Part shown: one piece after another, positions 20,916 through 29,214 of the stretch
How the letters are laid out: each line of letters begins with the position of its first letter
Position numbering within the stretch: the stretch's first letter is position 1
Assembly (NCBI GenBank): GCA_020723485.1
Contig: DYIU01000001.1
Location: 661,380 to 725,379, forward strand
Length of the DNA: 64,000 nucleotides
Reading direction: 5' to 3'
Origin: Acidimicrobium ferrooxidans
GTDB taxonomy: Bacteria; Actinomycetota; Geothermincolia; Fen-727; Anoxymicrobiaceae
Translations under genes and position numbers: made by a program
The notes under the pieces: generated by a model
Databases searched by the model: none
What the model saw: the letters and a program-made list of their open reading frames with translations, nothing else
Told to the model about the DNA's origin: nothing

Positions 20916-20950
20916 AACGCAACAGCGGGGTCAGGTCACTTTGTTGCGTT
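20916..20950 (+). repeat. REP-like hairpin copy 1 of the GGGGTCAGGTCA family
   Basis: AACGCAACA (20916-20924) gcggggtcaggtcactt TGTTGCGTT (20942-20950): perfect 9-bp stem with conserved loop. Confidence 0.8.
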
Positions 20951-21077
20951 TTCTGTTCCGCCCACGACGGTTGCCGGCGCGCCGGTCGGCGGTGGGGCAC
21001 ATCGACGCGCGGCGGTGCAAGCGCGGCGGCAAATCCATTACAATTCACTGAGAAGCGCGACATACCGGAGGCGCATG

Positions 21078-21263
21078 ATGTGTGAATCGAACATCTACCT
21101 GAGGGACGACGAGGGAGACCGACTGGTCATGGAGGACGCCGTGATGGTCGAGACCGAGGGCGGCCGCATAAGCGTCACGGATATCCTCGGCGAGAAGAAG
21201 GAGTTCGAGGGCACCCTCGAGGAGATAACCTTCCTGGACCACCGCATCGTCATCCGGGTCTGA
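21078..21263 (+). CDS. CooT-family nickel-binding-like small protein
   Basis: 'MCESNIYLRDDEGDRLVMEDAVMVETEGGRISVTDILGEKKEFEGTLEEITFLDHRIVI' resembles CooT. Confidence 0.75.
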   Translation: MCESNIYLRDDEGDRLVMEDAVMVETEGGRISVTDILGEKKEFEGTLEEITFLDHRIVIRV

Positions 21264-21275
21264 AGAAGGCTCGCG

Positions 21276-22700
21276 GTGGGTTCGGGGTTCCGGTTCTTCA
21301 GGGAAGACCTCTGCGACCGCTGCGGCGTTTGCTTCGAGCGCTGCCCGGTGCTCGAGCTTCCCCCCGAGGAAGCGAAGCGGCAGATCGAGATACTCATCAG
21401 CGGCGATGCGGGCGCCTCCTTGGTGCTCCGGCGCTGCGTAACCTGCAACATCTGCGAGTTCGCCTGCCCGCAGCGCGCGAACCCTTACGGCCTCATCCTC
21501 GAACGCCACAATGAAGCCCTCGAGGACCGCGGCCTGCCCTACATAGCCAGGTTCATCTTCCCGAACGAGCGCGAGAACATGTGGACCTCCACCCGGGTGC
21601 TGATGGACGATGAAGAACTCGCGCTCCTTCGTTCCTGGGAGGACAACCTCAACAACCCGAGGAAGGAAGTCCTGCTCACCGGCTTCTACAACAACCTGGT
21701 GCCGTTCATCGCCGGGGCATCGCTCCTCGAGGAGCTCAAGCCGGCAATCGTCGGCAGCGACATGATGTTCGGGATGGGCGAGGACGCCTACAGGATCGGT
21801 TTCTTCGAGGAGGCTGAAAGGCTGGGCCGGCTCGCCGGTCGCAGATTCTCGGAGATGGGCGTGGAGAAGATGTACTGCTTCATGGTCGTGGAGGCCTCCA
21901 TGTTCACCGACGTGCTGCCGAGGAAGTTCGGCGTCGACTTCGACTTCGAGGTCGAACTGCTGGACAGCTGGATACTCGACCGGCTGAAGAGCGGGAAGAT
22001 CGAGGTCAGGGAGCAGCTCGACATGAAGGTCGCCGTCCACGACAACTGCTGCGGCAGGTACATGGACGGGACACTGCCCGGCGCAACCCGCGAGATAGTG
22101 AAGCTTACCGGCTGCGAGGTCGTCGAGATGCGGCACTGCGGCGAGCGCGCTCTCTGCTGCGGTTGGGCCGGGACCGTTCCAACTCTTTTCGGGCCGACAT
22201 CGAGCAACCCCCTGCATACCCTGCTCAACCTGCTGCAGGGCCTGTACCTCAGGCAGCAGGAGGCCGAGGCGACGGGAGCCGACGCCGTGGTCGTACCCTG
22301 TCCCGGCTGCTACGTGTTCCTGTCGATGATAAAGGTCCTGACCGACGGCAGGGTGGACGTGTACCTCCCGATAGAACTGGTGCAGATGGCAGCCGGGGAG
22401 ACTCCAGCGCACAGAAACGAGGAAAGGGCCTGGGACATCCTCGCAGTCACCAGCAACCTCGTTCTCAAGTGGATATTCTCACCAAAGCGGTTCTTCCCAG
22501 GACCTGTTGACATCGACATGCCGCTCCCCGAAGCAAGGGCGGGCGACGCCGCCCGCATAAAGCTGTTCGCCAGGCTGTATCACAGCGCCATTGTGCAGAA
22601 CCGACTTACGAGGACCGCCATCGCCGCGGCCACCAGGGCCATCATAGCGGCCTACCGTGTATACCTCGAAACAGAGAAGCGCAGGCTGCTCCGCACTTGA
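21276..22700 (+). CDS. (Fe-S)-binding, CCG-domain heterodisulfide reductase-like protein
   Basis: 'CDRCGVCFERCPVLE', 'CVTCNICEFACPQR', CCG-like 'HDNCCGRYMDG', 'CGERALCCGWAG', 'CPGCYVF'. Confidence 0.85.
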   Translation: MGSGFRFFREDLCDRCGVCFERCPVLELPPEEAKRQIEILISGDAGASLVLRRCVTCNICEFACPQRANPYGLILERHNEALEDRGLPYIARFIFPNERENMWTSTRVLMDDEELALLRSWEDNLNNPRKEVLLTGFYNNLVPFIAGASLLEELKPAIVGSDMMFGMGEDAYRIGFFEEAERLGRLAGRRFSEMGVEKMYCFMVVEASMFTDVLPRKFGVDFDFEVELLDSWILDRLKSGKIEVREQLDMKVAVHDNCCGRYMDGTLPGATREIVKLTGCEVVEMRHCGERALCCGWAGTVPTLFGPTSSNPLHTLLNLLQGLYLRQQEAEATGADAVVVPCPGCYVFLSMIKVLTDGRVDVYLPIELVQMAAGETPAHRNEERAWDILAVTSNLVLKWIFSPKRFFPGPVDIDMPLPEARAGDAARIKLFARLYHSAIVQNRLTRTAIAAATRAIIAAYRVYLETEKRRLLRT

Positions 22701-22731
22701 TCCAGCCAATCAATTTCCCTGAGACAGCGCG

Positions 22732-23113
22732 CCGGTGGCAGGGTCCCCATCGCTGCAACGCCAACTGATTTCCACAAGAACCCATCCGTTGGTAGGGGTC
22801 CCCATCGCTGAAAGGCCAACTGATTCCCACAATCTTCAATCCGTTGGTAGGGGTCCCTGGCGTCAAACGTGCGTTGAATACCCACCACTCCACGCCGGGG
22901 GTAGCCAAGGATTGGCTGAACGATTCCCATATGCACCCATCCGGTGGTAGGGGTCCCCATCGCTGAACGCATGCAGAGAAAATGTAGTTCGCGATGGGGG
23001 TAGACGAGGGATTGGCCGACTAGTTCCCACAACCGCCCATCCGGTGGTAGGGGTCCCCATCGCTGAGCGCATGCAGAGAAAATGTAGTTCGCGATGGGGG
23101 TAGACGAGGAGCC
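22732..23113. repeat. Array of five related units (two ~54-55 bp, then units of 100 bp) carrying inverted repeats
   Basis: Core CCGGTGGTAGGGGTCCCCATCGCTGA starts at 22732, 22786, 22841, 22941, 23041; last three spaced exactly 100 bp; CCCCATCGC/GCGATGGGG arms in units 4 and 5. Confidence 0.9.
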
Positions 23114-23154
23114 TATGAAACACACGACAAACAACTTCCTCGTCGTTGGGGAGA

Positions 23155-23364
23155 GGACAACCGGGCCTTGGAACCGGGTCCCGCATGATGCGGCGTATCA
23201 GACCTTAATGCGGCAACTCTTGGGGATATTTGGATGGTCCAAATACTTTAACCCTGAGCTGTACCCGGTTGTCCGAACTTGGTACTGGCAACCAATTCTC
23301 CCGGCGACGCCGGGAGTCCCGGCCGCCTGTCGGATGAGAAGCGGTACCTCTGGGTACCATTTTT
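23155..23364 (+). ncRNA. Candidate structured noncoding RNA ending in an intrinsic-terminator-like hairpin
   Basis: 11-bp closing stem GGACAACCGGG (23155-23165)/CCCGGTTGTCC (23264-23274) enclosing CCGCATgATGCGG and TATTTGGA-tgg-TCCAAATA; then TTGGT/ACCAA, CTCCCGGC-gac-GCCGGGAG and GGTACC-tctg-GGTACC-ATTTTT. Confidence 0.5.
23343..23364 (+). terminator. Intrinsic-terminator-like hairpin
   Basis: GGTACC TCTG GGTACC ATTTTT. Confidence 0.55.
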
Positions 23365-23468
23365 ACCGGTGAACGGTCGATTATCAACGTAAATACCCAT
23401 TTGCGGGCAAAAACGGGTGTTAAACAGCATATTCAGTAGGTGAGCGGAAAAAATGAACAATAAGCAGG

Positions 23469-24218
23469 CTACATGTTCAATATCTTCTTGAGTTCCGAGC
23501 TCTGGCGTCGGCTCATCGGTATCTTGCTCTGCCCGGGGTCGTTCATGGTGAGCTCGTACGAGGAGGTGCCTATCCTGGTGATGGCTTTGACCTTCTGCAG
23601 GTTGACGATGTAACCCCGGTGGGCGCGGAAGAACTTGAGCGGGTCGAGCATCCGTTCGAGTTCAGCAAGGGTATGGTTGGTCAGGAACCGGTCGTTATCG
23701 GTATGCAGGTACGTGTACTCGCGCTGGATGTTGATGAAGTTTATGTCGTCCACGTTGACGAGGTAGATCTTGTCGCCCTTCCTCGCCGGTATCTGCGGCC
23801 TCGTGGAGTCGCGATATGTCGTCCTCTCGGAGCGCTTCAACACCGCCTCGACCCGGGCCATCAATTCAAGCGCGCTGAAAGGCTTGGTGACATAGTCGTC
23901 GGCCCCGCCCCGCAGTCCCTGGACCTTGGACTTCTCGTCGGCGAGCGCGGTGAGCATTATTATCGGGAGGTCCCTGCTCTTGGGATCGTCGCGCAGACGG
24001 GTCAGCACCTCCCACCCATCGATCTTGGGCAGGAGCACGTCGAGCAGCACGAGGTCGGGATTGGCCTCCTTGACCTTCTTGAGGCCTTCCTCGCCGGTCG
24101 CCGCCGATTCCACGAGGTAACCCTCGAGCCTCAGGCTCTTCGTTATCATCTCGCTGATGAGAGGCTCGTCCTCTACAACGAGCACCCGCAGCTTCTCCCC
24201 GTTCATTTCACCTTTCAC
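23469..24218 (-). CDS. Response regulator with LytTR DNA-binding domain
   Basis: REC 'RVLVVEDEPLISEMITKSLRLEGY...DLVLLDVLLPKIDGWEVL...ALADEKSKV...DDYVTKPF'; LytTR 'DDINFINIQREYTYLHTDNDRFLTNHTLAELERML...FFRAHRGYIVNLQKVK'. Confidence 0.92.
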   Translation of the reverse strand: MKGEMNGEKLRVLVVEDEPLISEMITKSLRLEGYLVESAATGEEGLKKVKEANPDLVLLDVLLPKIDGWEVLTRLRDDPKSRDLPIIMLTALADEKSKVQGLRGGADDYVTKPFSALELMARVEAVLKRSERTTYRDSTRPQIPARKGDKIYLVNVDDINFINIQREYTYLHTDNDRFLTNHTLAELERMLDPLKFFRAHRGYIVNLQKVKAITRIGTSSYELTMNDPGQSKIPMSRRQSSELKKILNM

Positions 24219-24429
24219 GCCGCCCGGGACTCCGCCGACCGGACAGGGTCATCGATAGAACTTGCTCGCATGAGACGTGGCTTGCCGCTCCCGCTCCGCA
24301 TCATCGGCCTCGTGCCGTTCGCATAGGCCGCTCCGGCACAGCCGATAATGGATTATAACACAGGCCGATAGCTGTCAAAGATGTCGCTCGGCAACCAGGC
24401 CTCGCGGGCGTTCCGGGCGGGCCTCGACG

Positions 24430-24469
24430 GTTAATCGAAAATTAACACGAGAGTAAGGGAACGTTAACG
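24430..24469. promoter_or_regulatory. Dyad motifs in divergent intergenic region
   Basis: GTTAAT-cgaaa-ATTAAC (24430-24446) and CGTTAACG (24462-24469). Confidence 0.4.
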
Positions 24470-24522
24470 CCACGGAGCGATACTCGATCCAGGAGCTCCA
24501 GAGAAACGGTCAAAGGAGTCTG

Positions 24523-25140
24523 ATGGAGATGAGTGAGAAGACAGACCCGGACGTCCGGATTGAGAACGGTGCCACCCGTCCGGAACCGGACGCGGCCCAG
24601 CCCGTGGCGCCGGGCACTGCCGGAAGTAGAGGACAGGGGAGCGGCGGCAAGATGCTTATCGGCCTGGGCATCGCTGTCCTCTCTGTGGTGGTAATCGCCG
24701 CTTCATTCGGCCTGGGCTACGCTATAGGGCACCGGGATGAAGGTGTGCCTCAGCTCGGCCGCGCCCTTAGACAGAACGCGCTGGACGGAATCGCCGGCGG
24801 AGCAGGGAAACAGGGCGCCCAAGATGCGGGTGTGCGCGGACGCCTCCGCCAGATGGTCGCGAGCGGAGAGGCGAGCGTGGTGAGAGGCAGCGTCGCCTCG
24901 GTCGAGGACGGGGCCGTTACGGTCGATACGCCGGATGGTCAGCAGACCGTCAGCCTCACCGACCGGACCAGGTACCTGGTGGCCGGAGGCGGCGCGTCCG
25001 GCGGAGGCCCCGGCGCCATGGAGCCGGGACAGCAGGTCCAGGTGCTTGCGCGCAAGGCGGGTGACGGGAGTCTGAGCGCCGTCGCCGTGCGGATGGGCAC
25101 AGATAGGATGAAGCCGGAAAAGCAGGATAAGGAGCAGTAG
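24523..25140 (+). CDS. Single-pass membrane protein with extracytoplasmic DUF5666-like beta domain
   Basis: TM 'MLIGLGIAVLSVVVIAASFGLGYAIG' then 'VRGSVASVEDGAVTVDTPDGQQTVSLTDRTRYLV'. Confidence 0.65.
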   Translation: MEMSEKTDPDVRIENGATRPEPDAAQPVAPGTAGSRGQGSGGKMLIGLGIAVLSVVVIAASFGLGYAIGHRDEGVPQLGRALRQNALDGIAGGAGKQGAQDAGVRGRLRQMVASGEASVVRGSVASVEDGAVTVDTPDGQQTVSLTDRTRYLVAGGGASGGGPGAMEPGQQVQVLARKAGDGSLSAVAVRMGTDRMKPEKQDKEQ

Positions 25141-25163
25141 AGCCTGAAGGACCTGGAACGGGC

Positions 25164-25640
25164 CTACCCGTTTTCGGGCGCGGCGGACGCTCCCGCCGCT
25201 TCCCGCTTGTCCGCCTCCGAGTACGCCTGCGCCACGAAGTATATGGCGCGGTCGAAGTAGAGGACGACACGGTTGTTGAGCTCGAGCGCCTGGTAGAGCT
25301 CGAGGTTCACGTTGAGGAACCCCTCCTGCATCACGAAAAGCCAGATCTGGCGCTTGAGCAGGAGGAGCGCCATGACGACCTCCTCCACCTCGTAGCCCTG
25401 AGCCCTCCTCGCCTCGCCTATCCTGCGGTAGAAGGACGCGAGCCGCTCCCTCGGCAGCCGCTTTCCCAGGAAGTAGCCGATGCGCTGGCAGATGTTTGCC
25501 GCCCTCTCCGTGAGGTCCTCGCGCGAGACGTTCCAGTAGGAGCGGGTATAAGGGGACGTCGTGACCTCGTCCACCCACTTGTCGGCGATTATGTCCGAGT
25601 TCTTCTCGATGATCTTTATGAGCTTCGTCGCGATTACCAT
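25164..25640 (-). CDS. RsbR N-terminal (RsbRD_N)-like sensory protein
   Basis: 'IIEKNSDIIADKWVDEVTTSPYTRSYWNVSREDLTERAANICQRIGYFLG' all-helical RsbRD_N-like pattern. Confidence 0.55.
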   Translation of the reverse strand: MVIATKLIKIIEKNSDIIADKWVDEVTTSPYTRSYWNVSREDLTERAANICQRIGYFLGKRLPRERLASFYRRIGEARRAQGYEVEEVVMALLLLKRQIWLFVMQEGFLNVNLELYQALELNNRVVLYFDRAIYFVAQAYSEADKREAAGASAAPENG

Positions 25641-25740
25641 GGTGGTCCCTTCGAGAGGACTTGCGGATTCACTCTATTCGAATGCATAGATTTTATTGGA
25701 ATGCTCTGGGCGTGGCAAATCCTCAGCTCGGGTGGTCGTC

Positions 25741-27798
25741 TCACCTGGCGGAGCGAGGCACCACGGCCGGCTCGCGCGCCATCGAGCGGTCCACCTTGTC
25801 CAGGATGGACTCGCCGCTCAGGTTGAATGCCGGGTAGTAAGCGCCTCCCATCGCCTCCGCGAGGCGCCAGGCCGAGCTCGGCTTGCCCGGTATCATCGTG
25901 GTTGGAGCGCTGTCGAGGGTGACGGAGCTGATCCCGCGCTCGCGGATCTCACGCGCTATGTCCAGCGCCTCCGCCATGGGGTCGGTCGACCCCATCGTAA
26001 CGTTGCCGCCGCCGTCGGATATGAGCACCAGGACGGGGAACGGTCGCGGCGTGCGCGAAAGCTCCCGCTCCAGCACCTTGCACCCCAGCGACAGCCCGTG
26101 GGAGAGCGGGGTGGTCCCCCCCGGGGAAAGCTCGGACAGCAGTCTGCTGGCAAGCGCCTTGCTGGAGGTCGGGCTCATCACCAGCTGGGCGGCGTCATCC
26201 TTGAATACGACCAGGCCCACGCGGTCCCGCTTCTGGTAAGCCTCGACAAGCAATGACAGTATGGCCTGCCTGGCGGCCTCCAGTCTCTGCATCGCCCCCA
26301 TCGACGCGCTGGCGTCCACCACAAAGACTATCGAGGCCCCGCACCTGCGCTTCCTCAGCTTCACACGCAGGTCCTCGGGGAGCACGTCCGGCGTGCCGTC
26401 GGGAGCGGCTCCGCCCCTCGCGGCCGTCGCCCTGAGCGTCGCGTCGAGCGCGATGTCCGAGCCAGTGAGCTGCCTCCTGGCGGCACGGGGCGGCGCGCTC
26501 CTGTAGTAGCGGCCCCTGGAGTCGTCGGACTGCTGGTTGCCGCGCTTGCCCGGCATCTTCCCGTTCGCCTCCCTGTCGGGGAGGCTGGTCTCCTCGAACG
26601 CGGTGGGAGAACCGGAAGGCGGCTGCTGGATGCGCACCCTCTTCTCCTTCGAGTCCTCGCCGGCGGTAGTAGCGCGCTGTGACCTGCCCATCGAAGCGAC
26701 CGCGGCAGGGCCCGCCTGTGCCGCCGCCTGGCGCACAAGGGCGCCGGTGTCCAGTTTCTGGCCGTTCCCCGACCTGGCCGGCGACCTTCGCACCCTGTGG
26801 TTGAGCGCGAGTCCCGCGACGCTCTCCAGGTGCTCAACACGCACGGTATCCCGGCCCTCGAGGGCGGCGAGAGCCCTTGCCGCGTGAACCATGGCGATGT
26901 CGGCCCTGTGGCCGTCGGCCCTGGCCGCCTCCACAAGCTTCGCCACCACCTCGAGGATCTCGTCCGGGACCTCCACCTCAGGGTATGCCTGCCTGGCCCC
27001 CACCAGCCTGTTCCGGAGTACCTCCTGGGAACTGTGCCACCTCGACTCGAACTCGACCGGGTTCTTCCTGAACTGGATGTTCCGGCGCAGTATCTCGGCC
27101 CGGTCCTCCGCGCCCACCTCGTCGTCCACCTCCGCGCACAGGCCGAACCGGTCCTCGAGCTGCGGCCTGAGGTCTCCCTCCTCGGGGTTCATGGTCCCGA
27201 CCAGGATAAAGCTGGCGCCGTGCTTGAAGGAGATGCCCTCGCGCTCCACGACGTTGACTCCCATCGCCGCCGAGTCGAGCAGCACGTCCACCAGGTGGTC
27301 CTCGAGCAGGTTGACCTCGTCCACGTACAGTATCGAGCGGTTCGCCTTTGCGAGGATACCGGGCTCGAAGGTCTTCTCCCCGTGGCGCAGCGCCTTCTCG
27401 AAGTCGAGCGTCCCGACCACCATCTCCTCTGTAGCGTTGAGGGGAAGGGTGACCACCTTCATGCGGGTGGTGGCGGATTTGAGCGAGCCTTCCATCGCGA
27501 GGGTCCCGGCGCAGTAGCCGCAGAGCGACTCGAGGTCCGACGGGTCGCAGGAGAACGGGCAGTCGCTCACCACCTCAATCTCCGGGAGGAGGTAGGCCAC
27601 CGCCCTGGCGAGCGTCGACTTGGCGGTGCCGCGGCTCCCCCTGATGAGGACGCCGCCGACCTCGTGGCTGACGGCGTTGAGCAGCAGCGCCTGCTTGACC
27701 TGCTCCTGGCCGACCACCGCCGTGAAAGGGTAAACGATTTCCTGCCTGTGCAATACCTCTCCCCTCGTCCGGGCACCCTGAAACGCTGAAACGCACAT
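25741..27798 (-). CDS. Mg-chelatase-like fusion: BchI-type AAA+ plus C-terminal VWA (BchD-like)
   Basis: '[45 protein letters not shown]', '[22 protein letters not shown]', VWA '[24 protein letters not shown]'. Confidence 0.9.
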   Translation of the reverse strand: MCVSAFQGARTRGEVLHRQEIVYPFTAVVGQEQVKQALLLNAVSHEVGGVLIRGSRGTAKSTLARAVAYLLPEIEVVSDCPFSCDPSDLESLCGYCAGTLAMEGSLKSATTRMKVVTLPLNATEEMVVGTLDFEKALRHGEKTFEPGILAKANRSILYVDEVNLLEDHLVDVLLDSAAMGVNVVEREGISFKHGASFILVGTMNPEEGDLRPQLEDRFGLCAEVDDEVGAEDRAEILRRNIQFRKNPVEFESRWHSSQEVLRNRLVGARQAYPEVEVPDEILEVVAKLVEAARADGHRADIAMVHAARALAALEGRDTVRVEHLESVAGLALNHRVRRSPARSGNGQKLDTGALVRQAAAQAGPAAVASMGRSQRATTAGEDSKEKRVRIQQPPSGSPTAFEETSLPDREANGKMPGKRGNQQSDDSRGRYYRSAPPRAARRQLTGSDIALDATLRATAARGGAAPDGTPDVLPEDLRVKLRKRRCGASIVFVVDASASMGAMQRLEAARQAILSLLVEAYQKRDRVGLVVFKDDAAQLVMSPTSSKALASRLLSELSPGGTTPLSHGLSLGCKVLERELSRTPRPFPVLVLISDGGGNVTMGSTDPMAEALDIAREIRERGISSVTLDSAPTTMIPGKPSSAWRLAEAMGGAYYPAFNLSGESILDKVDRSMAREPAVVPRSAR

Positions 27799-28011
27799 AT
27801 TGGTGCGATTTCAACGATGAACCTCAATATATAGATTCACCTCCCGGTCGAGGGTGTCCTTTTCAGCGGCTGTCGGGCAGGTCCGGAGCCTGCTGAAGGA
27901 CGGGCTGTCGCGGGGGTCGAAGTTATCTATCGATTGAGGGGTTGCGTTTGAAGACCCGGGCCGGCTGTGTTAAAATTCGCCCTGATTTGCTAATCAGAGC
28001 GAACCAAGAAA

Positions 28012-28041
28012 GTTGAACCGACGACCGCCTCTCTGTATAAT
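28012..28041 (+). promoter_or_regulatory. sigma70-like promoter upstream of NlpC/P60 gene
   Basis: TTGAAC, 17-bp spacer, TATAAT. Confidence 0.65.
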
Positions 28042-28105
28042 ACCCGGGTCCAAGAGCACGGAACCGGTTTGTGCAGAGAGACAGAAGATCAGGGGGTTAG
28101 ATAGC

Positions 28106-29137
28106 ATCTTAACGAAAAGGCCAAGAACGGAGATTCTCCTGGGGGCGGCACTGATCGTTATGCTTGTCCTGACGGCGGTCCCCGGCGCACTGGCCCAGAC
28201 GGCCAACCAGCGCCAGACCGACGCCAAGAAAGAGGTTGAAAGACTCCAGCAGAAGATGGAGGACGCAGTCGAGCGCTACAACTACGCGTGCTCCAAGCTC
28301 GAGAACACCCGTGCGCAGATATCTGAGAACAAAGAGAAGCTCACCGCAGCCGAGCAGGAACTGGCGGCGAACAAGGCCAGGCTCAACAGCCGAGTCCGGG
28401 CCATGTACGTGAACCAGCGCAGCAACTTCGTAGAGGTCGTCGTCAACGCCGGCGACTTCGACTCCTTCCTGGTGGGGCTCGACCTGGTGAAGAGGGTCGG
28501 CCAGAAAGACGCGAACCTGGTGCGCCAGGTGAAAGACGCGAAGGCCAAGCTCGAGCAGGCGCGAGCTTCCCTGCAGGAGCAGAAGGCGGCGCAGGAGGCC
28601 GCTAAGCAGGAGATAGCCTCGGCCAAGTCCAGCGTCGAGGGTGAGCTCGCGAACGCTCAGGGGCAGCTGGCCAACGTCGAGGCCGAGATACGCGCAGCGA
28701 TGTCGCGCCGCGCCTCCGAGTCCAGCTCTTCCAGCAGCTCCACCAGGGCTGCTTACGACCCGACGGCGCGCAGGTCCAGGCCGCCGGGAGCGCCCAACGG
28801 CGGAGTGGTCGGCGTGGCCTACGACCAGCTCGGCAAGCCGTACGTGTGGGGGGCCGCGGGCCCTAACTCGTTCGACTGCTCCGGGCTGACCATGTACTGC
28901 TACAGGGTCGGGGCGGGCATATCCATATCTCACAGCTCCTACGCGCAGGCGTACTGCGGCGTGGCGGTCAGCGTCAGCGAGCTGGCTCCAGGTGACATCC
29001 TCGGGTTCCGGGGCTGGGGCCACGTCGGACTTTATGTCGGCGGCGGCGAGTTCATACACGCGCCCCACTCGGGAGACGTGGTGAGGGTCGCATCGCTGGC
29101 AGCGAGAAGCAACTTCTGCGGGGCCGTAAGGCCTTGA
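28106..29137 (+). CDS. Secreted NlpC/P60 peptidoglycan hydrolase with N-terminal coiled coil (start codon uncertain)
   Basis: Signal peptide 'LLGAALIVMLVLTAVPGALA', coiled coil, C-terminal 'GVAYDQLGKPYVWGAAGPNSFDCSGLTMYCYRVGAGISISHSSYAQ...HVGLYVGGGEFIHAP'. Confidence 0.85.
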   Translation: MLTKRPRTEILLGAALIVMLVLTAVPGALAQTANQRQTDAKKEVERLQQKMEDAVERYNYACSKLENTRAQISENKEKLTAAEQELAANKARLNSRVRAMYVNQRSNFVEVVVNAGDFDSFLVGLDLVKRVGQKDANLVRQVKDAKAKLEQARASLQEQKAAQEAAKQEIASAKSSVEGELANAQGQLANVEAEIRAAMSRRASESSSSSSSTRAAYDPTARRSRPPGAPNGGVVGVAYDQLGKPYVWGAAGPNSFDCSGLTMYCYRVGAGISISHSSYAQAYCGVAVSVSELAPGDILGFRGWGHVGLYVGGGEFIHAPHSGDVVRVASLAARSNFCGAVRP

Positions 29138-29161
29138 GCGCATAGAGATACAGGTTTGTAC

Positions 29162-29186
29162 GAAAGGCCCCGGAAAGGGGCCTTTC
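29162..29186 (+). terminator. Terminator-like hairpin after NlpC/P60 gene
   Basis: GAAAGGCCCC-ggaaa-GGGGCCTTTC; no long T-run. Confidence 0.5.
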
Positions 29187-29214
29187 CCATCTCAAGCGGC
29201 GGAGGGTGGTACCG

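Noticed and set aside
22732-23113. Possible degenerate CRISPR array (30-nt repeats with ~24-nt spacers)
   Set aside because: The would-be spacers are themselves related (GCCAACTGATT[T/C]CCACAA; GATTGGCCGACTAGTTCCCACAA), unit length jumps from ~54 to 100 bp, and there are no cas genes.
22652-23134. 160-aa minus-strand ORF over the repeat array
   Set aside because: Its repeated RWGPLPPDG/AMGTPTTGW peptides simply translate the DNA repeat; overlaps the end of the Fe-S gene, and covariation argues for a nucleic-acid structure.
27799-28100. c-di-AMP (ydaO-type) riboswitch upstream of the NlpC/P60 gene, suggested by the presence of disA
   Set aside because: None of the conserved ydaO core blocks I know are recognisable; a cmscan would be decisive.
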